A program made the translations under genes and the position numbers. A stretch of DNA of 9,623 nt, taken from assembly GCA_030039515.1 (NCBI GenBank), contig JASHVT010000045.1, forward strand, positions 1 to 9,623, in the 5' to 3' direction. Positions 1 to 6,348 of the stretch are shown one piece after another. The stretch's first letter is position 1, and each line of letters begins with the position of its first letter. Source of the stretch: Nitrososphaerales archaeon (lineage in GTDB: Archaea > Thermoproteota > Nitrososphaeria > Nitrososphaerales > Gagatemarchaeaceae). The notes below the pieces were generated by a model that saw nothing but the letters and a program-made list of their open reading frames with translations, was not told where the DNA came from and did no database searches.

Positions 1-521
1 ATCGCGACGACGAGTGAAGAGACTCTCGGAGACGGAGAAAAAGAGGCCCTTCCTACGCGCGCGAGGACCACAATGTCGAAGCATATCTGCGACAGCGCCG
101 AGACTCCCCTATAGTCTCTGGACCCTGGCCGTGCCAAGACCTTCCTGACGAAGTCGTCCTGCAGGAGGACGACCGCCTTCCTGAATGCCGACTCTGCCAG
201 CCATTCGATGAAGACCGACGACTGCGAATACGGCAGGCTTGCTACGAGCACGTCGAAGTGAGGTCTGTGCCTGAACGCGTCGCCCAATATCACGCGGGCC
301 GCCCCGCCGCTTACCACTTCTAGGGTGCGCTCATAGTTCTCCCTGTCGATCTCGTAGGCCTCGAGCAGGCCCGACTTTTCTTGCAACACCTTGGTGAGCG
401 CTCCCCTTCCCGTGCCTATCTCGAGCACCCTGTCACCGGGAAGAATCTCCGCGGCCTCGGCCATGAGCCGCGCCACCCCGTCGTCGGTCAGGTAGTGCTG
501 TCCCAGTCTCCTTCGCTTCAT
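1..521 (-). CDS. rsmA: Partial rRNA adenine dimethyltransferase RsmA/KsgA/Dim1 (C-terminus outside window)
   Basis: This enzyme family uses SAM to dimethylate two adjacent adenines in the 3' terminal hairpin of 16S rRNA, late in small-subunit assembly. The visible 173 residues start at an ATG at 519-521 that overlaps the stop of the DUF655 gene (ATGA). The N-terminus reads LGQHYLTD, the usual KsgA opening. SAM motif I is VLEIGTGRGALT (residues 32-43), followed by the acidic ribose-binding position in YEID (57-60). The catalytic NLPY motif appears as SLPY (95-98), so the usual Asn is Ser. The family signature FxPxPxVxS is present as FSPSPRVSS (161-169). The C-terminal helical domain is missing because the gene leaves the window at base 1. 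It is the last visible gene of the srp54 cluster. The family assignment is firm; the effect of N-to-S is unknown. Confidence 0.95.
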   Translation of the reverse strand, partial: MKRRRLGQHYLTDDGVARLMAEAAEILPGDRVLEIGTGRGALTKVLQEKSGLLEAYEIDRENYERTLEVVSGGAARVILGDAFRHRPHFDVLVASLPYSQSSVFIEWLAESAFRKAVVLLQDDFVRKVLARPGSRDYRGVSALSQICFDIVVLARVGRASFSPSPRVSSLVVA

Positions 522-1075
522 TTCTTCACAAAGAGGCTGACTCTCGAGTCGCCCGACAGCTCCTCGATTATCCTCCTCGCGACCATCTTGGCAGGGTCTC
601 TGAGTCCGACGCGAGACTGGATGTCGTCGAAGCTTGAGAAGGGCCGCTTCTCCCTTGTGTCCAAGATTTCCTTCATGAAGGTCTTGCCTATCCCGGGTAT
701 CAGCTCGAGACCATGAAGTCGGGGCGTGAGCGGCTGGAGTTCGTTGAAGTACTGCACGTATTTTGACTCGTTGTCCTTTACCAAGACCTCCACTACATTG
801 GGAAGCGACGACTTTCCTTCGGGAGAGAGCTCTTCATACGTGAGCTTTCCCAGTACGCTCGAGATCTTCTCCCTACCTTCCTTTCCTATCTTGACCTTCT
901 CACCAGTCTCGAAGTCGGCGTCTTCCGTCGCCAAAAGCTCCAGCAGCGTCAGCCTCTCTTCTCCTATCGCCTGGACGATGGGTCCTTCTCTTCCCCTGAT
1001 AGCCTCCGACTTGCCTCTCGGCATGAAGTCAAGGACGTACGCGTACTCTTCGTACTTCTTGTCTGCGGGAATCAT
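518..1075 (-). CDS. DUF655 family protein with helix-hairpin-helix (predicted nucleic-acid-binding)
   Basis: This 185-residue protein matches the archaeal DUF655 family, which is found between rpoF and rsmA in many archaea and has no settled function. The N-terminal part carries the family's YVLDFMPRG segment (13-21). The middle, about residues 55-105, looks beta-rich. The C-terminal part has a helix-hairpin-helix with LIPGIGK (125-131) followed by a second helical hairpin through about residue 165, a fold that usually contacts the nucleic-acid backbone. The ATG at 1073-1075 is the earliest possible start, because a TAG codon directly precedes it in frame. Its stop overlaps the rsmA start, suggesting coupled translation. 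A role in rRNA or tRNA biology is only inferred from its neighbours. Confidence 0.9.
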   Translation of the reverse strand: MIPADKKYEEYAYVLDFMPRGKSEAIRGREGPIVQAIGEERLTLLELLATEDADFETGEKVKIGKEGREKISSVLGKLTYEELSPEGKSSLPNVVEVLVKDNESKYVQYFNELQPLTPRLHGLELIPGIGKTFMKEILDTREKRPFSSFDDIQSRVGLRDPAKMVARRIIEELSGDSRVSLFVKK

Positions 1076-1214
1076 CTACCGGTCTGGCATCTCCCTGACG
1101 CGCAACTGGCCCTAGAGGGGCTCCCCGACCGCGAGCGTATGTCTGAGCGCCATCTTGAGACCTTCTGATTCCTGCAGTCTTTCAGACCTTGCCTCGTTAT
1201 TAACGCTTGACAGA
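1076..1214 (-). other. 139-nt spacer inside the minus-strand cluster, possible internal promoter
   Basis: This is the only real gap in an otherwise overlapping gene string. On the minus strand it contains an AT-rich stretch reading GCGTTAATAACG, which includes a perfect 11-bp inverted repeat (1195-1205, CGTTA-T-TAACG). It could be a TATA-like element driving the DUF655 gene and rsmA separately, with a leader near 100 nt. A short hairpin, GTCT-GAA-AGAC, lies just downstream. A 13-codon ATG reading frame (1112-1153) is too short to call. No tRNA or known RNA was recognised. Confidence 0.4.
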
Positions 1215-1535
1215 TTACTTCTTTCGAAGTATCGCCAGAATCTTCTCTAGGGACTCGGTTGACAGGAGCTTCCGCCATCCGGCGGTGAACGTCCTGAGCT
1301 CTTCTATAGACTTCGGCATCGAGTTGACCAGCTCGACGGCTTCCTCTTCGCTCAGCCCGCAGTCAGTCACGAGTTCCTTACGGATCTTCTTAGCCTGGTC
1401 AGCTTCGGCCTTCGAGAACTTTGTGGTGTAGTCTAGCGTTCTCTTCTGTATCTGGTCTGCCTTCTCTAGGTCGATCTTCTGCAAGATCGTATTGGCTTCC
1501 GGAATCGTAAGAAGCTTCTTCGCCTTCTCCGACAT
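1215..1535 (-). CDS. rpoF: DNA-directed RNA polymerase subunit Rpo4 (RpoF, Rpb4 homologue)
   Basis: Rpo4 pairs with Rpo7 (RpoE) to form the stalk of archaeal RNA polymerase, which aids open-complex formation and binds nascent RNA. The 106-residue protein has the family's usual length. It has the N-terminal extended strand and helix (LTIPEANTILQKI), then the HRDC-like helical region. That region includes the acidic LSEEEAVELVNSMPKSIEELRTF segment, where the SIEEL-R pattern is typical of archaeal RpoF. The ATG at 1533-1535 shares one base with the stop of rpl21e (TGATG), so translation is probably coupled. Its position directly after rpl21e and before DUF655 is a conserved archaeal order and supports the call. 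Low primary conservation is normal for this subunit. Confidence 0.93.
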   Translation of the reverse strand: MSEKAKKLLTIPEANTILQKIDLEKADQIQKRTLDYTTKFSKAEADQAKKIRKELVTDCGLSEEEAVELVNSMPKSIEELRTFTAGWRKLLSTESLEKILAILRKK

Positions 1536-1819
1536 CAGCTCTCGCCCATCCTGACGATGTGCTCCTTCCTGGCTATCAGGGTCTTGACCTTGTTACCGAC
1601 GGGCACCTCTATGGTCACGGCCCTTCTTCCTGAGTCCTTCACCGTTCCGACCAGGCCGTTGAACCTTCGGTGCGGCATCCCTTTCACCTGGGTGGGGTCT
1701 ATCTTGATCACTACCCTGTCGTTCGGCGCATATTCAGCGAGCAGGCTGCTGAGACCCTTCTTGTTGGATGAGCGAAGGAGAGACCTAGTTCTTCTTCTGG
1801 CTCCGTGCGATTTCGGCAA
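1535..1819 (-). CDS. rpl21e: Large-subunit ribosomal protein eL21 (L21e)
   Basis: eL21 is an SH3-like protein of the archaeal and eukaryotic 50S/60S subunit. The 94 residues match the family's length and landmarks: basic N-terminus PKSHGARRRTRSLLR, the KGMPHRRFNGLVGTV segment (about 46-60), and a C-terminal ARKEHIV. The start is taken as TTG at 1817-1819, because it puts the conserved KSHG at the very N-terminus and there is no ATG nearby. This start lies inside pus10, giving a 35-nt overlap in a different frame. I see no strong Shine-Dalgarno before it, so it may depend on ribosomes translating pus10. Its stop overlaps the rpoF start. The last codons encode RMGES-stop, almost identical in DNA to the end of srp54. 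Confidence 0.95.
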   Translation of the reverse strand: MPKSHGARRRTRSLLRSSNKKGLSSLLAEYAPNDRVVIKIDPTQVKGMPHRRFNGLVGTVKDSGRRAVTIEVPVGNKVKTLIARKEHIVRMGES

Positions 1820-2912
1820 ATTCGAATTTCCCTGTTTCCTCGACCCCGCAGATGTCGAATTTCCGGCACCTCACTTCAGTTTTTAAGACTTCCGACACCG
1901 ACGGTGAGACGAGTTCCCCACTGACGAGCCTCTTGACCGGCAGCCCTCCGTCCAGCTCGGCGTCTATGGTCAGGGCGTCGCCTCGCACCCTGGCGGACAG
2001 CGCGTATACCTTCTTCTCGGCCGGCCTCCCATCAGGCCGGTCGAACCTGACGCTCGCCATCGTGAATCTGTCACGCAGTTCCGACAGCGCTTCGCTGGTG
2101 GGCCTTTCGAGCGCCTGTCCGTAGATCTTAGTCCTGAACCTGAACGGGGGCAGACGAATTGGCCTTCCTGGCATTAGCTCGCCTGAAGTGACTCGCACCC
2201 TGCCCTTGCCCGTTGTGACGATGAACCCTCTCGGCAGTCTTCTCCGAACCGGGTTCTTGATTTCGACCACGAAGGGTCTCCCCGGGAAGGCGACCCGGCT
2301 GTCCCGGTCCTCGCTCCCCATCCAGGTGAACCGGACGTTGTCGCTCCCCGTAAGCTTCGCCAGCTTCGACGCAACAAGTCCTTCGACGCTGGCCACTCTC
2401 CTGTATCCCGCGTTCCGACAACTCGCGCAGCCCGTCCCCGAGCAGGCCCTGCATACCTCCCTCTTCTGGGGGATTCCCTGAGGCTTCGAATATCGGGCGC
2501 AGAAGAAGAGCGGCCTAGAGGTGGCGGTGACATGGTTCCTGCCGAGGTCCACAAGGAGCGCTAGGTCTGGCTTCATCTTGTCGACCCTCTTGTCGAGCGA
2601 ACTCAAGACGTAGTCCGCCGCCATCTTTGCGACCTGAGTCTTGAGAGTCTCCTTTCCCATGATCCTCAGAGCTGACCTCAGCTCGTCCTCCCTCTCCTGG
2701 ACCCCCTCTGCAAGGGAGACGCCTACCATGAACGTCTCGAATTCGTACCTCCGCGCCACCTTGACGACCTCCTTTGCGATCGAAGGAATCCTCTCCATCA
2801 TCCCGCCGCACACGAAACATTCTCTCCCCTCCGCCAGCCTGAGGCTCTCCGATTCGCCCTGCCTTCGGAGGCACGAGGCGCACAGCTGAAACGTGCGCGA
2901 GACCACGGGCAT
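1785..2912 (-). CDS. pus10: tRNA pseudouridine synthase Pus10
   Basis: Archaeal Pus10 isomerises uridines 54 and 55 in the T-loop of tRNAs, replacing bacterial TruB in that role. The 375-residue protein begins with a Cys4 zinc site (C11, C14, C32, C35), followed by the THUMP-containing accessory region. A second cysteine cluster, CRACSGTGCASC (154-165), is typical of archaeal members. The catalytic domain has GSEDRDSRVAFPGRPF (199-214), corresponding to the family GxEDxDxR motif, with D204 the expected catalytic aspartate. The sequence after it, VVEIKNPVRRRLP, is also family-like. The ATG shares one base with the srp54 stop (TGATG). The 3' end runs 35 nt into rpl21e. The assignment is secure; substrate specificity (54, 55 or both) cannot be read from sequence. 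Confidence 0.95.
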   Translation of the reverse strand: MPVVSRTFQLCASCLRRQGESESLRLAEGRECFVCGGMMERIPSIAKEVVKVARRYEFETFMVGVSLAEGVQEREDELRSALRIMGKETLKTQVAKMAADYVLSSLDKRVDKMKPDLALLVDLGRNHVTATSRPLFFCARYSKPQGIPQKREVCRACSGTGCASCRNAGYRRVASVEGLVASKLAKLTGSDNVRFTWMGSEDRDSRVAFPGRPFVVEIKNPVRRRLPRGFIVTTGKGRVRVTSGELMPGRPIRLPPFRFRTKIYGQALERPTSEALSELRDRFTMASVRFDRPDGRPAEKKVYALSARVRGDALTIDAELDGGLPVKRLVSGELVSPSVSEVLKTEVRCRKFDICGVEETGKFEFAEIARSQKKN

Positions 2913-4234
2913 CAGCTGTCGCCCATCCTGCGCAGCATCTGCCGCATCTCACGGCCCTTGCTCGTCTTCACCATGGCCTTCATCTGCCGGTATCTGGAGA
3001 GCAACTCTCTGACATCCTTCTCGCTCCTTCCCGAGCCTCGTGCGATCCTCTTCAGCCGCGAGGAGTTAATGCTCTCAGGGTCCGCCTTCTCCCTCCCAGT
3101 CATCGACTGGATTATGGACCTGTAGACCCTGACTCTGTCTTCGGCCTTGTCGAGCTCCTTGGAGTCCAGCTGCCCAGAGAATCCCGGGATGTGGTCAAGC
3201 ACCTTCTTCAGCGAGCCGAACTTTCCCATCTGATCGAACTGGTACATCAGGTCGTCCATGGTCAGCTTGCCCGACATCATCCTTTGGACGCGTTTCTCAT
3301 CGACTTCGACGTCAGACTGGTTGACCATCTCCATGAGGGCCTTCAGATCCCCCATGCCGAGCAGCCTTCCAACGAACCTGGTGGGAGAGAACTCCTCCAG
3401 GTCGTCTATCCTCTCGCCTGTGGCTATGAAGAAGACCTTGGCCCCCGTGGCGGCCGCCGCGGCTAGGGCCCCTCCTCCCTTCGCAGCGCCGTCAAGTTTG
3501 GTGACTATGATTCCGCCAACGGGCGCGGCCTGGTGGAAGGCGAGGGCTTGGTTGTAGCACTGCTGTCCGATGGTGCCGTCGATCACCAGAATCGTGACAT
3601 CAGGTTTTACGGCCCCCACGACTTCCTTCATCTCTTGGAGCAGGCCCTTCTCTTCCTTGTGCCTCCCTGCCGTGTCGATGATCACGAGGTTCTTCGTCCC
3701 TTCGAACCGCTTCTTCCCCGCCGCGGCTATCTTCACCGAGTTCTTCTCTCCCTCGTCGCTGTAGATCTCGGCGCCCGAGGCCGCAGAGAGAGTCCTGAGC
3801 TGCGCGACGGCTCCGGGCCTGAACGTGTCAGCAGCGACGACTCCGACCTTGAAGCCGCGTTTGCCATAGAGCCTTGCCAGTTTGGCCGTCGTGGTCGTCT
3901 TTCCTGACCCCTGGACTCCGAGCATGACGACCGTGCTCATCCTGTCCTTGTCCAGGCGGAGCCCTCCCTCCCCTCCGAGCAGGCGCGCCATCTCTTCATA
4001 GAGTATAGACACGACATGGTCCTTTCTTGTCACCCCGGCGGGTGCCTTCTCCTCCAGGGCCCTCGTCTGGACGCGCTCGGTGACCTCCAAGGCCATCCTG
4101 ACGTTGACGTCCGACTGGATGAGAGTCCTCTGCAGGTCCTTCACGAACTCCTTGACCGCTTTCTCGTCCACCGTGTTCGAGCCTACGAGTCTTTTGACGG
4201 CGGCCTGCAGCCCGTCTCGCAGCGAGTCAAGCAT
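2912..4234 (-). CDS. srp54: Signal recognition particle GTPase SRP54 (Ffh)
   Basis: SRP54 binds signal sequences as they leave the ribosome and, with 7S RNA and FtsY, brings translating ribosomes to the membrane. The 440 residues follow the usual order. The N domain (1-95) contains LIQSDVNVRMA. The G domain has G1 GVQGSGKT (106-113), DTFRPGA (136-142), DTAGR (187-191), TKLDGAAKGGG (245-255) and a closing ATGERIDDLEEF (271-282). The methionine-rich M domain (about 315-440) has its RNA-binding SSRLKRIARGSG (391-402). The ATG at 4232-4234 lies about 28 nt from the centre of a TATA box, which suggests a leaderless transcript. This is the first gene of the minus-strand cluster. Its stop overlaps the pus10 start. 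Confidence 0.98.
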   Translation of the reverse strand: MLDSLRDGLQAAVKRLVGSNTVDEKAVKEFVKDLQRTLIQSDVNVRMALEVTERVQTRALEEKAPAGVTRKDHVVSILYEEMARLLGGEGGLRLDKDRMSTVVMLGVQGSGKTTTTAKLARLYGKRGFKVGVVAADTFRPGAVAQLRTLSAASGAEIYSDEGEKNSVKIAAAGKKRFEGTKNLVIIDTAGRHKEEKGLLQEMKEVVGAVKPDVTILVIDGTIGQQCYNQALAFHQAAPVGGIIVTKLDGAAKGGGALAAAAATGAKVFFIATGERIDDLEEFSPTRFVGRLLGMGDLKALMEMVNQSDVEVDEKRVQRMMSGKLTMDDLMYQFDQMGKFGSLKKVLDHIPGFSGQLDSKELDKAEDRVRVYRSIIQSMTGREKADPESINSSRLKRIARGSGRSEKDVRELLSRYRQMKAMVKTSKGREMRQMLRRMGDS

Positions 4235-4257
4235 CGGCCTGGCCGAGCCGCTTCATC

Positions 4258-4267
4258 GTATATAATT
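4258..4267 (-). promoter_or_regulatory. TATA box for the srp54 cluster (leaderless start)
   Basis: On the minus strand the sequence reads AATTATATAC, close to the archaeal TATA consensus, preceded by a purine-rich AGGAGAA that could be the BRE. Its centre is about 28 nt from the srp54 ATG. With the usual 22-27 nt to the transcription start, transcription would begin within a few bases of the start codon. Confidence 0.7.
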
Positions 4268-4341
4268 CTCCTAGATGGAGGCCGCCGTGACACTGTCGGC
4301 CATGGGTCTCTCCTACATCCGCTGCCACTGCAGCATCCAAG

Positions 4342-4348
4342 TTATATC
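4342..4348 (+). promoter_or_regulatory. TATA box for dph6
   Basis: TTATATC is centred near 4345, about 39 nt before the dph6 ATG, predicting a leader of roughly 10-15 nt. It diverges from the srp54 TATA box about 80 nt away, so both promoters share the 149-nt intergenic region. The GGAG at 4380-4383 touches the ATG and is too close to serve as its Shine-Dalgarno. Confidence 0.55.
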
Positions 4349-4383
4349 GAAAGCCAGCGGCCGAAGGCGACTCGGCGACGGAG

Positions 4384-5085
4384 ATGAAAGTAGGCGCTCT
4401 GTTCTCTGGCGGTAAGGACTCGACGTACGCCGCCTGGCTTGCCTCAAAGCGAGACGACCTCGCCTGTCTGATCACCATCTTCCCGGAGTCTGATTCATCC
4501 TACATGTTCCACTATCCTGACCTGGACTGGACGGCACTGCAGGCGAAGTCTATGGGTGTCCCGCAGGTGAAAGAGGCTACTCGCGGAGTAAAGGAGGAGG
4601 AGCTCCAAGACCTTCGCAGAGCGCTTGCGAAGGCCATGGAGGAGCACGGCATCAGGGCCGTGTATACCGGGGCACTCTCGAGCGTATATCAGAAGAGCAG
4701 GGTCGAAAGGGTGTGCGGAGAACTCGGCCTTGAGTCTGTGTCGCCTCTCTGGGGGATAGACCCCGAAGAGCACCTCCGGAACATCATCAACGACGGGTTT
4801 CAGTGCATCGTCGTCAGCGTCTCGGCGCTGGGCCTCGACGAAGGCTGGCTCGGTCGCACGCTCGACTCGAATGCGGTCGATGAGCTGTTGGAGCTTGGGA
4901 GGAAATACAGATTCCACGCTGGCCTGGAAGGCGGCGAGGGCGAGACCTTCGTGCTGGACTGCCCCGCCTTCTCGGAGAGAATCGAGGTCGTGGGCGGGAT
5001 AAGGCACTGGAAGGGAGTCCGGGGCGTCTACGAGATAATGAACGCGAAGCTGGTCCCCAAGAGCCGCGCCCAGACGCCTGTCTGA
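4384..5085 (+). CDS. dph6: Diphthine-ammonia ligase Dph6-type PP-loop ATPase
   Basis: This family catalyses the last step of diphthamide synthesis, the ATP-dependent amidation of diphthine on the conserved histidine of elongation factor 2. The 233-residue protein opens with MKVGALFSGGKDS, the PP-loop pyrophosphatase motif at residues 8-13. Family motifs further on are TGALSSVYQKSRVERVC (95-111), SPLWG (120-124) and EGGEGETFVLDCPAF (182-196). The start is fixed by the usual short lead into the PP-loop. It stands alone on the plus strand, divergent from srp54 and convergent with the aIF5A gene. Some members of this arCOG are annotated only as ATP-binding proteins, so the EF2 substrate is inferred from the family. 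Diphthamide and hypusine are both translation-factor modifications, and the two genes being adjacent is suggestive only. Confidence 0.9.
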   Translation: MKVGALFSGGKDSTYAAWLASKRDDLACLITIFPESDSSYMFHYPDLDWTALQAKSMGVPQVKEATRGVKEEELQDLRRALAKAMEEHGIRAVYTGALSSVYQKSRVERVCGELGLESVSPLWGIDPEEHLRNIINDGFQCIVVSVSALGLDEGWLGRTLDSNAVDELLELGRKYRFHAGLEGGEGETFVLDCPAFSERIEVVGGIRHWKGVRGVYEIMNAKLVPKSRAQTPV

Positions 5086-5133
5086 GTCCCAAACGCCTAT
5101 ATCCCATGCGAGCGCTGCAGAGGTGCTCTAGAT

Positions 5134-5155
5134 GACGGACTTCGGAAGAGCCGTC
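5134..5155 (+). other. Hairpin with cUUCGg loop between convergent dph6 and aIF5A genes
   Basis: The arms GACGG (5134-5138) and CCGTC (5151-5155) pair perfectly. Between them a C-TTCG-G segment (5140-5145) could form the very stable UUCG tetraloop, leaving an asymmetric internal loop. It lies in the 131-nt gap between two gene ends, so it may mark the end of one or both transcripts. There is no T-tract, so it is not a typical archaeal intrinsic terminator. The rest of 5086-5216 shows no gene. Confidence 0.35.
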
Positions 5156-5216
5156 TGAGGCGACCTATGAAGAGCATTGAAGTTAAGATAGAGCATCAAG
5201 CGGTCCGACGAGGCGC

Positions 5217-5627
5217 CTAGCCGCCGCCCTTTATCCGCATTATCCTCTTCCGGCCTAGCATCGACCAGTACTCCACCTCAGCCCCCGGAGCCAGATTTCC
5301 GGTCAGTTCGGCCATCTCCTCCGGAGTTGGTTTGGGCGTCTCGAACACCTCGAACGTCTCGAGGTCCATCAGTTGCACAGAGTCGTTCGTGACTGAGGTG
5401 ATCTGACCCGACCTTTTGTCTATCATGGGGATGTCCACCCTCGACTCGGCGGGCGACACGTAGCTCTTCTTCGAACCGGTGAAAAGAGAAATCGCGACGA
5501 GGCGGACCTTCGCGCTGCCGTGCTTCCCCGGCTTGAAGTGCTCGCGGCTGACGACCTTGCATGGCTCGCCGTCCAGGATGATGTAGCTACCCTCCTTCAC
5601 GCTTCCGAGGTCGGCAGGTCTGCTCAA
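5217..5627 (-). CDS. Translation factor aIF5A (hypusine-containing, eIF5A homologue)
   Basis: aIF5A binds the ribosomal E site and helps peptide-bond formation at difficult sequences; it works after a lysine is turned into hypusine or deoxyhypusine. The 136 residues split into an N-terminal SH3-like domain (about 1-70) and a C-terminal OB fold (about 72-136). The modification loop reads KPGKHGSAK (32-40), with K35 the expected modified residue. The start is TTG at 5625-5627, because MSRPADLGSVKEGSYI matches the family N-terminus and no ATG lies near. A TATA box 30-38 nt upstream makes the transcript nearly leaderless. The residue pair before KPGKHG is HF where I would expect more polar residues. 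The modifying enzyme is not in the window. Confidence 0.96.
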   Translation of the reverse strand: MSRPADLGSVKEGSYIILDGEPCKVVSREHFKPGKHGSAKVRLVAISLFTGSKKSYVSPAESRVDIPMIDKRSGQITSVTNDSVQLMDLETFEVFETPKPTPEEMAELTGNLAPGAEVEYWSMLGRKRIMRIKGGG

Positions 5628-5657
5628 GGTGAAGCGAGGGAGCCTCGCGACCTAAAC

Positions 5658-5665
5658 TAAATAAA
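5658..5665 (-). promoter_or_regulatory. TATA box for the aIF5A gene
   Basis: The minus strand reads TTTATTTA, a near-consensus archaeal TATA box in the most AT-rich part of this spacer. Its centre is about 35 nt from the TTG start, predicting a leader under 15 nt. Because the box is almost symmetric it could also fire toward nob1, but nob1 shows no better box of its own. Confidence 0.6.
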
Positions 5666-5682
5666 CGTCTCATCCCACGACC

Positions 5683-5760
5683 ATGCCATACGGAAGATCA
5701 GTTGGTGCCACGCACGCTCGCAGTTTCTCATGTTTCCCGAAAGGCAGCCTGAGCGCTTGA
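5683..5760 (+). CDS. Possible small ORF (25 codons) upstream of nob1
   Basis: An ATG at 5683 opens 25 codons ending in TGA at 5758-5760, 12 nt before the nob1 start. The peptide begins MPYGRSVGATHARSF and ends SLSA. It lies about 22 nt from the centre of the AT-rich TAAATAAA box if that box is read in the plus direction, which would make it leaderless. I do not recognise the peptide. It has no cysteine pair, membrane segment or clear domain. It may be a chance frame; conservation in relatives would decide. Confidence 0.2.
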   Translation: MPYGRSVGATHARSFSCFPKGSLSA

Positions 5761-5772
5761 AGGTACACACAC

Positions 5773-6267
5773 TTGTCTGAACCGGCGTACGTCTTAGATT
5801 CCACAGCCTTCTATGCCGGCATCCCGTATCAAGGGAGCGGGCGTTATTACACGACCTATCTGGTCATCGAAGAGGTCAAGCACCACAGCGTCGGATCTTC
5901 GCTGATTCATAGCAGGGTGCAGGTGACCGAGCCGTCCGCCGAGTCTTTGGGAAAGGTCAAGTCTACGGCAAATCGGACAGGAGACTCGAAGGGCCTCTCC
6001 GACACCGACGTCTCGCTGCTCGCGCTGGCGCTGGACCTCTCTAGGGCCGACGGAGGGGCCACCCTGGTCTCCGACGACTTCGCCGTGAGGAACGTCGCTG
6101 AACTCCTCGAAATCCGCCTCGCACCGACCTCTCTCAAGGGTGGTGACTGGAAGAGCATCACCTGGAAGACGTACTGCCGCGGCTGCGGCAAGGAATACAG
6201 CAACCCGAAGCTTACCGTGTGCAACGTGTGCGGAACCCCCCTGGCACGCAAGGCGTCGACCGCCTAG
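5773..6267 (+). CDS. nob1: Nob1-type PIN-domain endonuclease with zinc ribbon
   Basis: Nob1 cuts the 3' end of the small-subunit rRNA precursor, one of the last steps of ribosome maturation. The 164-residue protein has an N-terminal PIN domain with four acidic positions: D9 in VLDSTAF, E34 in IEEV, D79 in LSDTDVSLLALAL, and D101/D102 in SDDF. It ends in a Cys4 zinc ribbon (C135, C138, C150, C153). The order PIN then zinc ribbon and the length match archaeal Nob1. The start is TTG at 5773-5775, which puts the first PIN strand at the expected place; AAGGT at 5760-5764 is a modest Shine-Dalgarno about 8 nt away. No ATG lies upstream in frame. Together with rsmA, the window holds two enzymes acting at the 3' end of 16S rRNA. 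Confidence 0.92.
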   Translation: MSEPAYVLDSTAFYAGIPYQGSGRYYTTYLVIEEVKHHSVGSSLIHSRVQVTEPSAESLGKVKSTANRTGDSKGLSDTDVSLLALALDLSRADGGATLVSDDFAVRNVAELLEIRLAPTSLKGGDWKSITWKTYCRGCGKEYSNPKLTVCNVCGTPLARKASTA

Positions 6268-6306
6268 GCCTCGCCGAAGCCTATTCAGTAAGAAAATACT
6301 ACTATG

Positions 6307-6314
6307 TTTAAATA
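6307..6314 (+). promoter_or_regulatory. TATA box for tfb
   Basis: TTTAAATA is a strong archaeal TATA match, 35-42 nt before the ATG at 6349, predicting a leader of about 13 nt. It lies just after an upstream ATG at 6304, which argues against that ATG as the gene start. A second weaker box, CATATAC, lies near 6325-6331. Tfb therefore appears to have its own promoter despite following nob1 by 81 nt. Confidence 0.65.
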
Positions 6315-6348
6315 TCAGACTACGCATATACCCTGTTGGTTGTATAGT

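Noticed and set aside
1112..1153. 13-codon ATG frame in the rpoF-DUF655 spacer
   Set aside because: Too short, no ribosome site, unrecognised peptide.
1072..1278. 68-codon minus-strand frame spanning the rpoF end and the spacer, ending at the DUF655 start
   Set aside because: Its first third is an out-of-frame shadow of rpoF and the rest is arginine/serine-rich low-complexity sequence with no family likeness.
3191..3907. Plus-strand frames opposite srp54 (91, 99 and 124 codons)
   Set aside because: They are antisense shadows of a clear SRP54 gene and have no family features.
6304..6348. Upstream in-frame ATG that would lengthen TFB by 15 residues
   Set aside because: It directly abuts the TATA box TTTAAATA, so it should not be transcribed, and the added residues do not resemble TFB.
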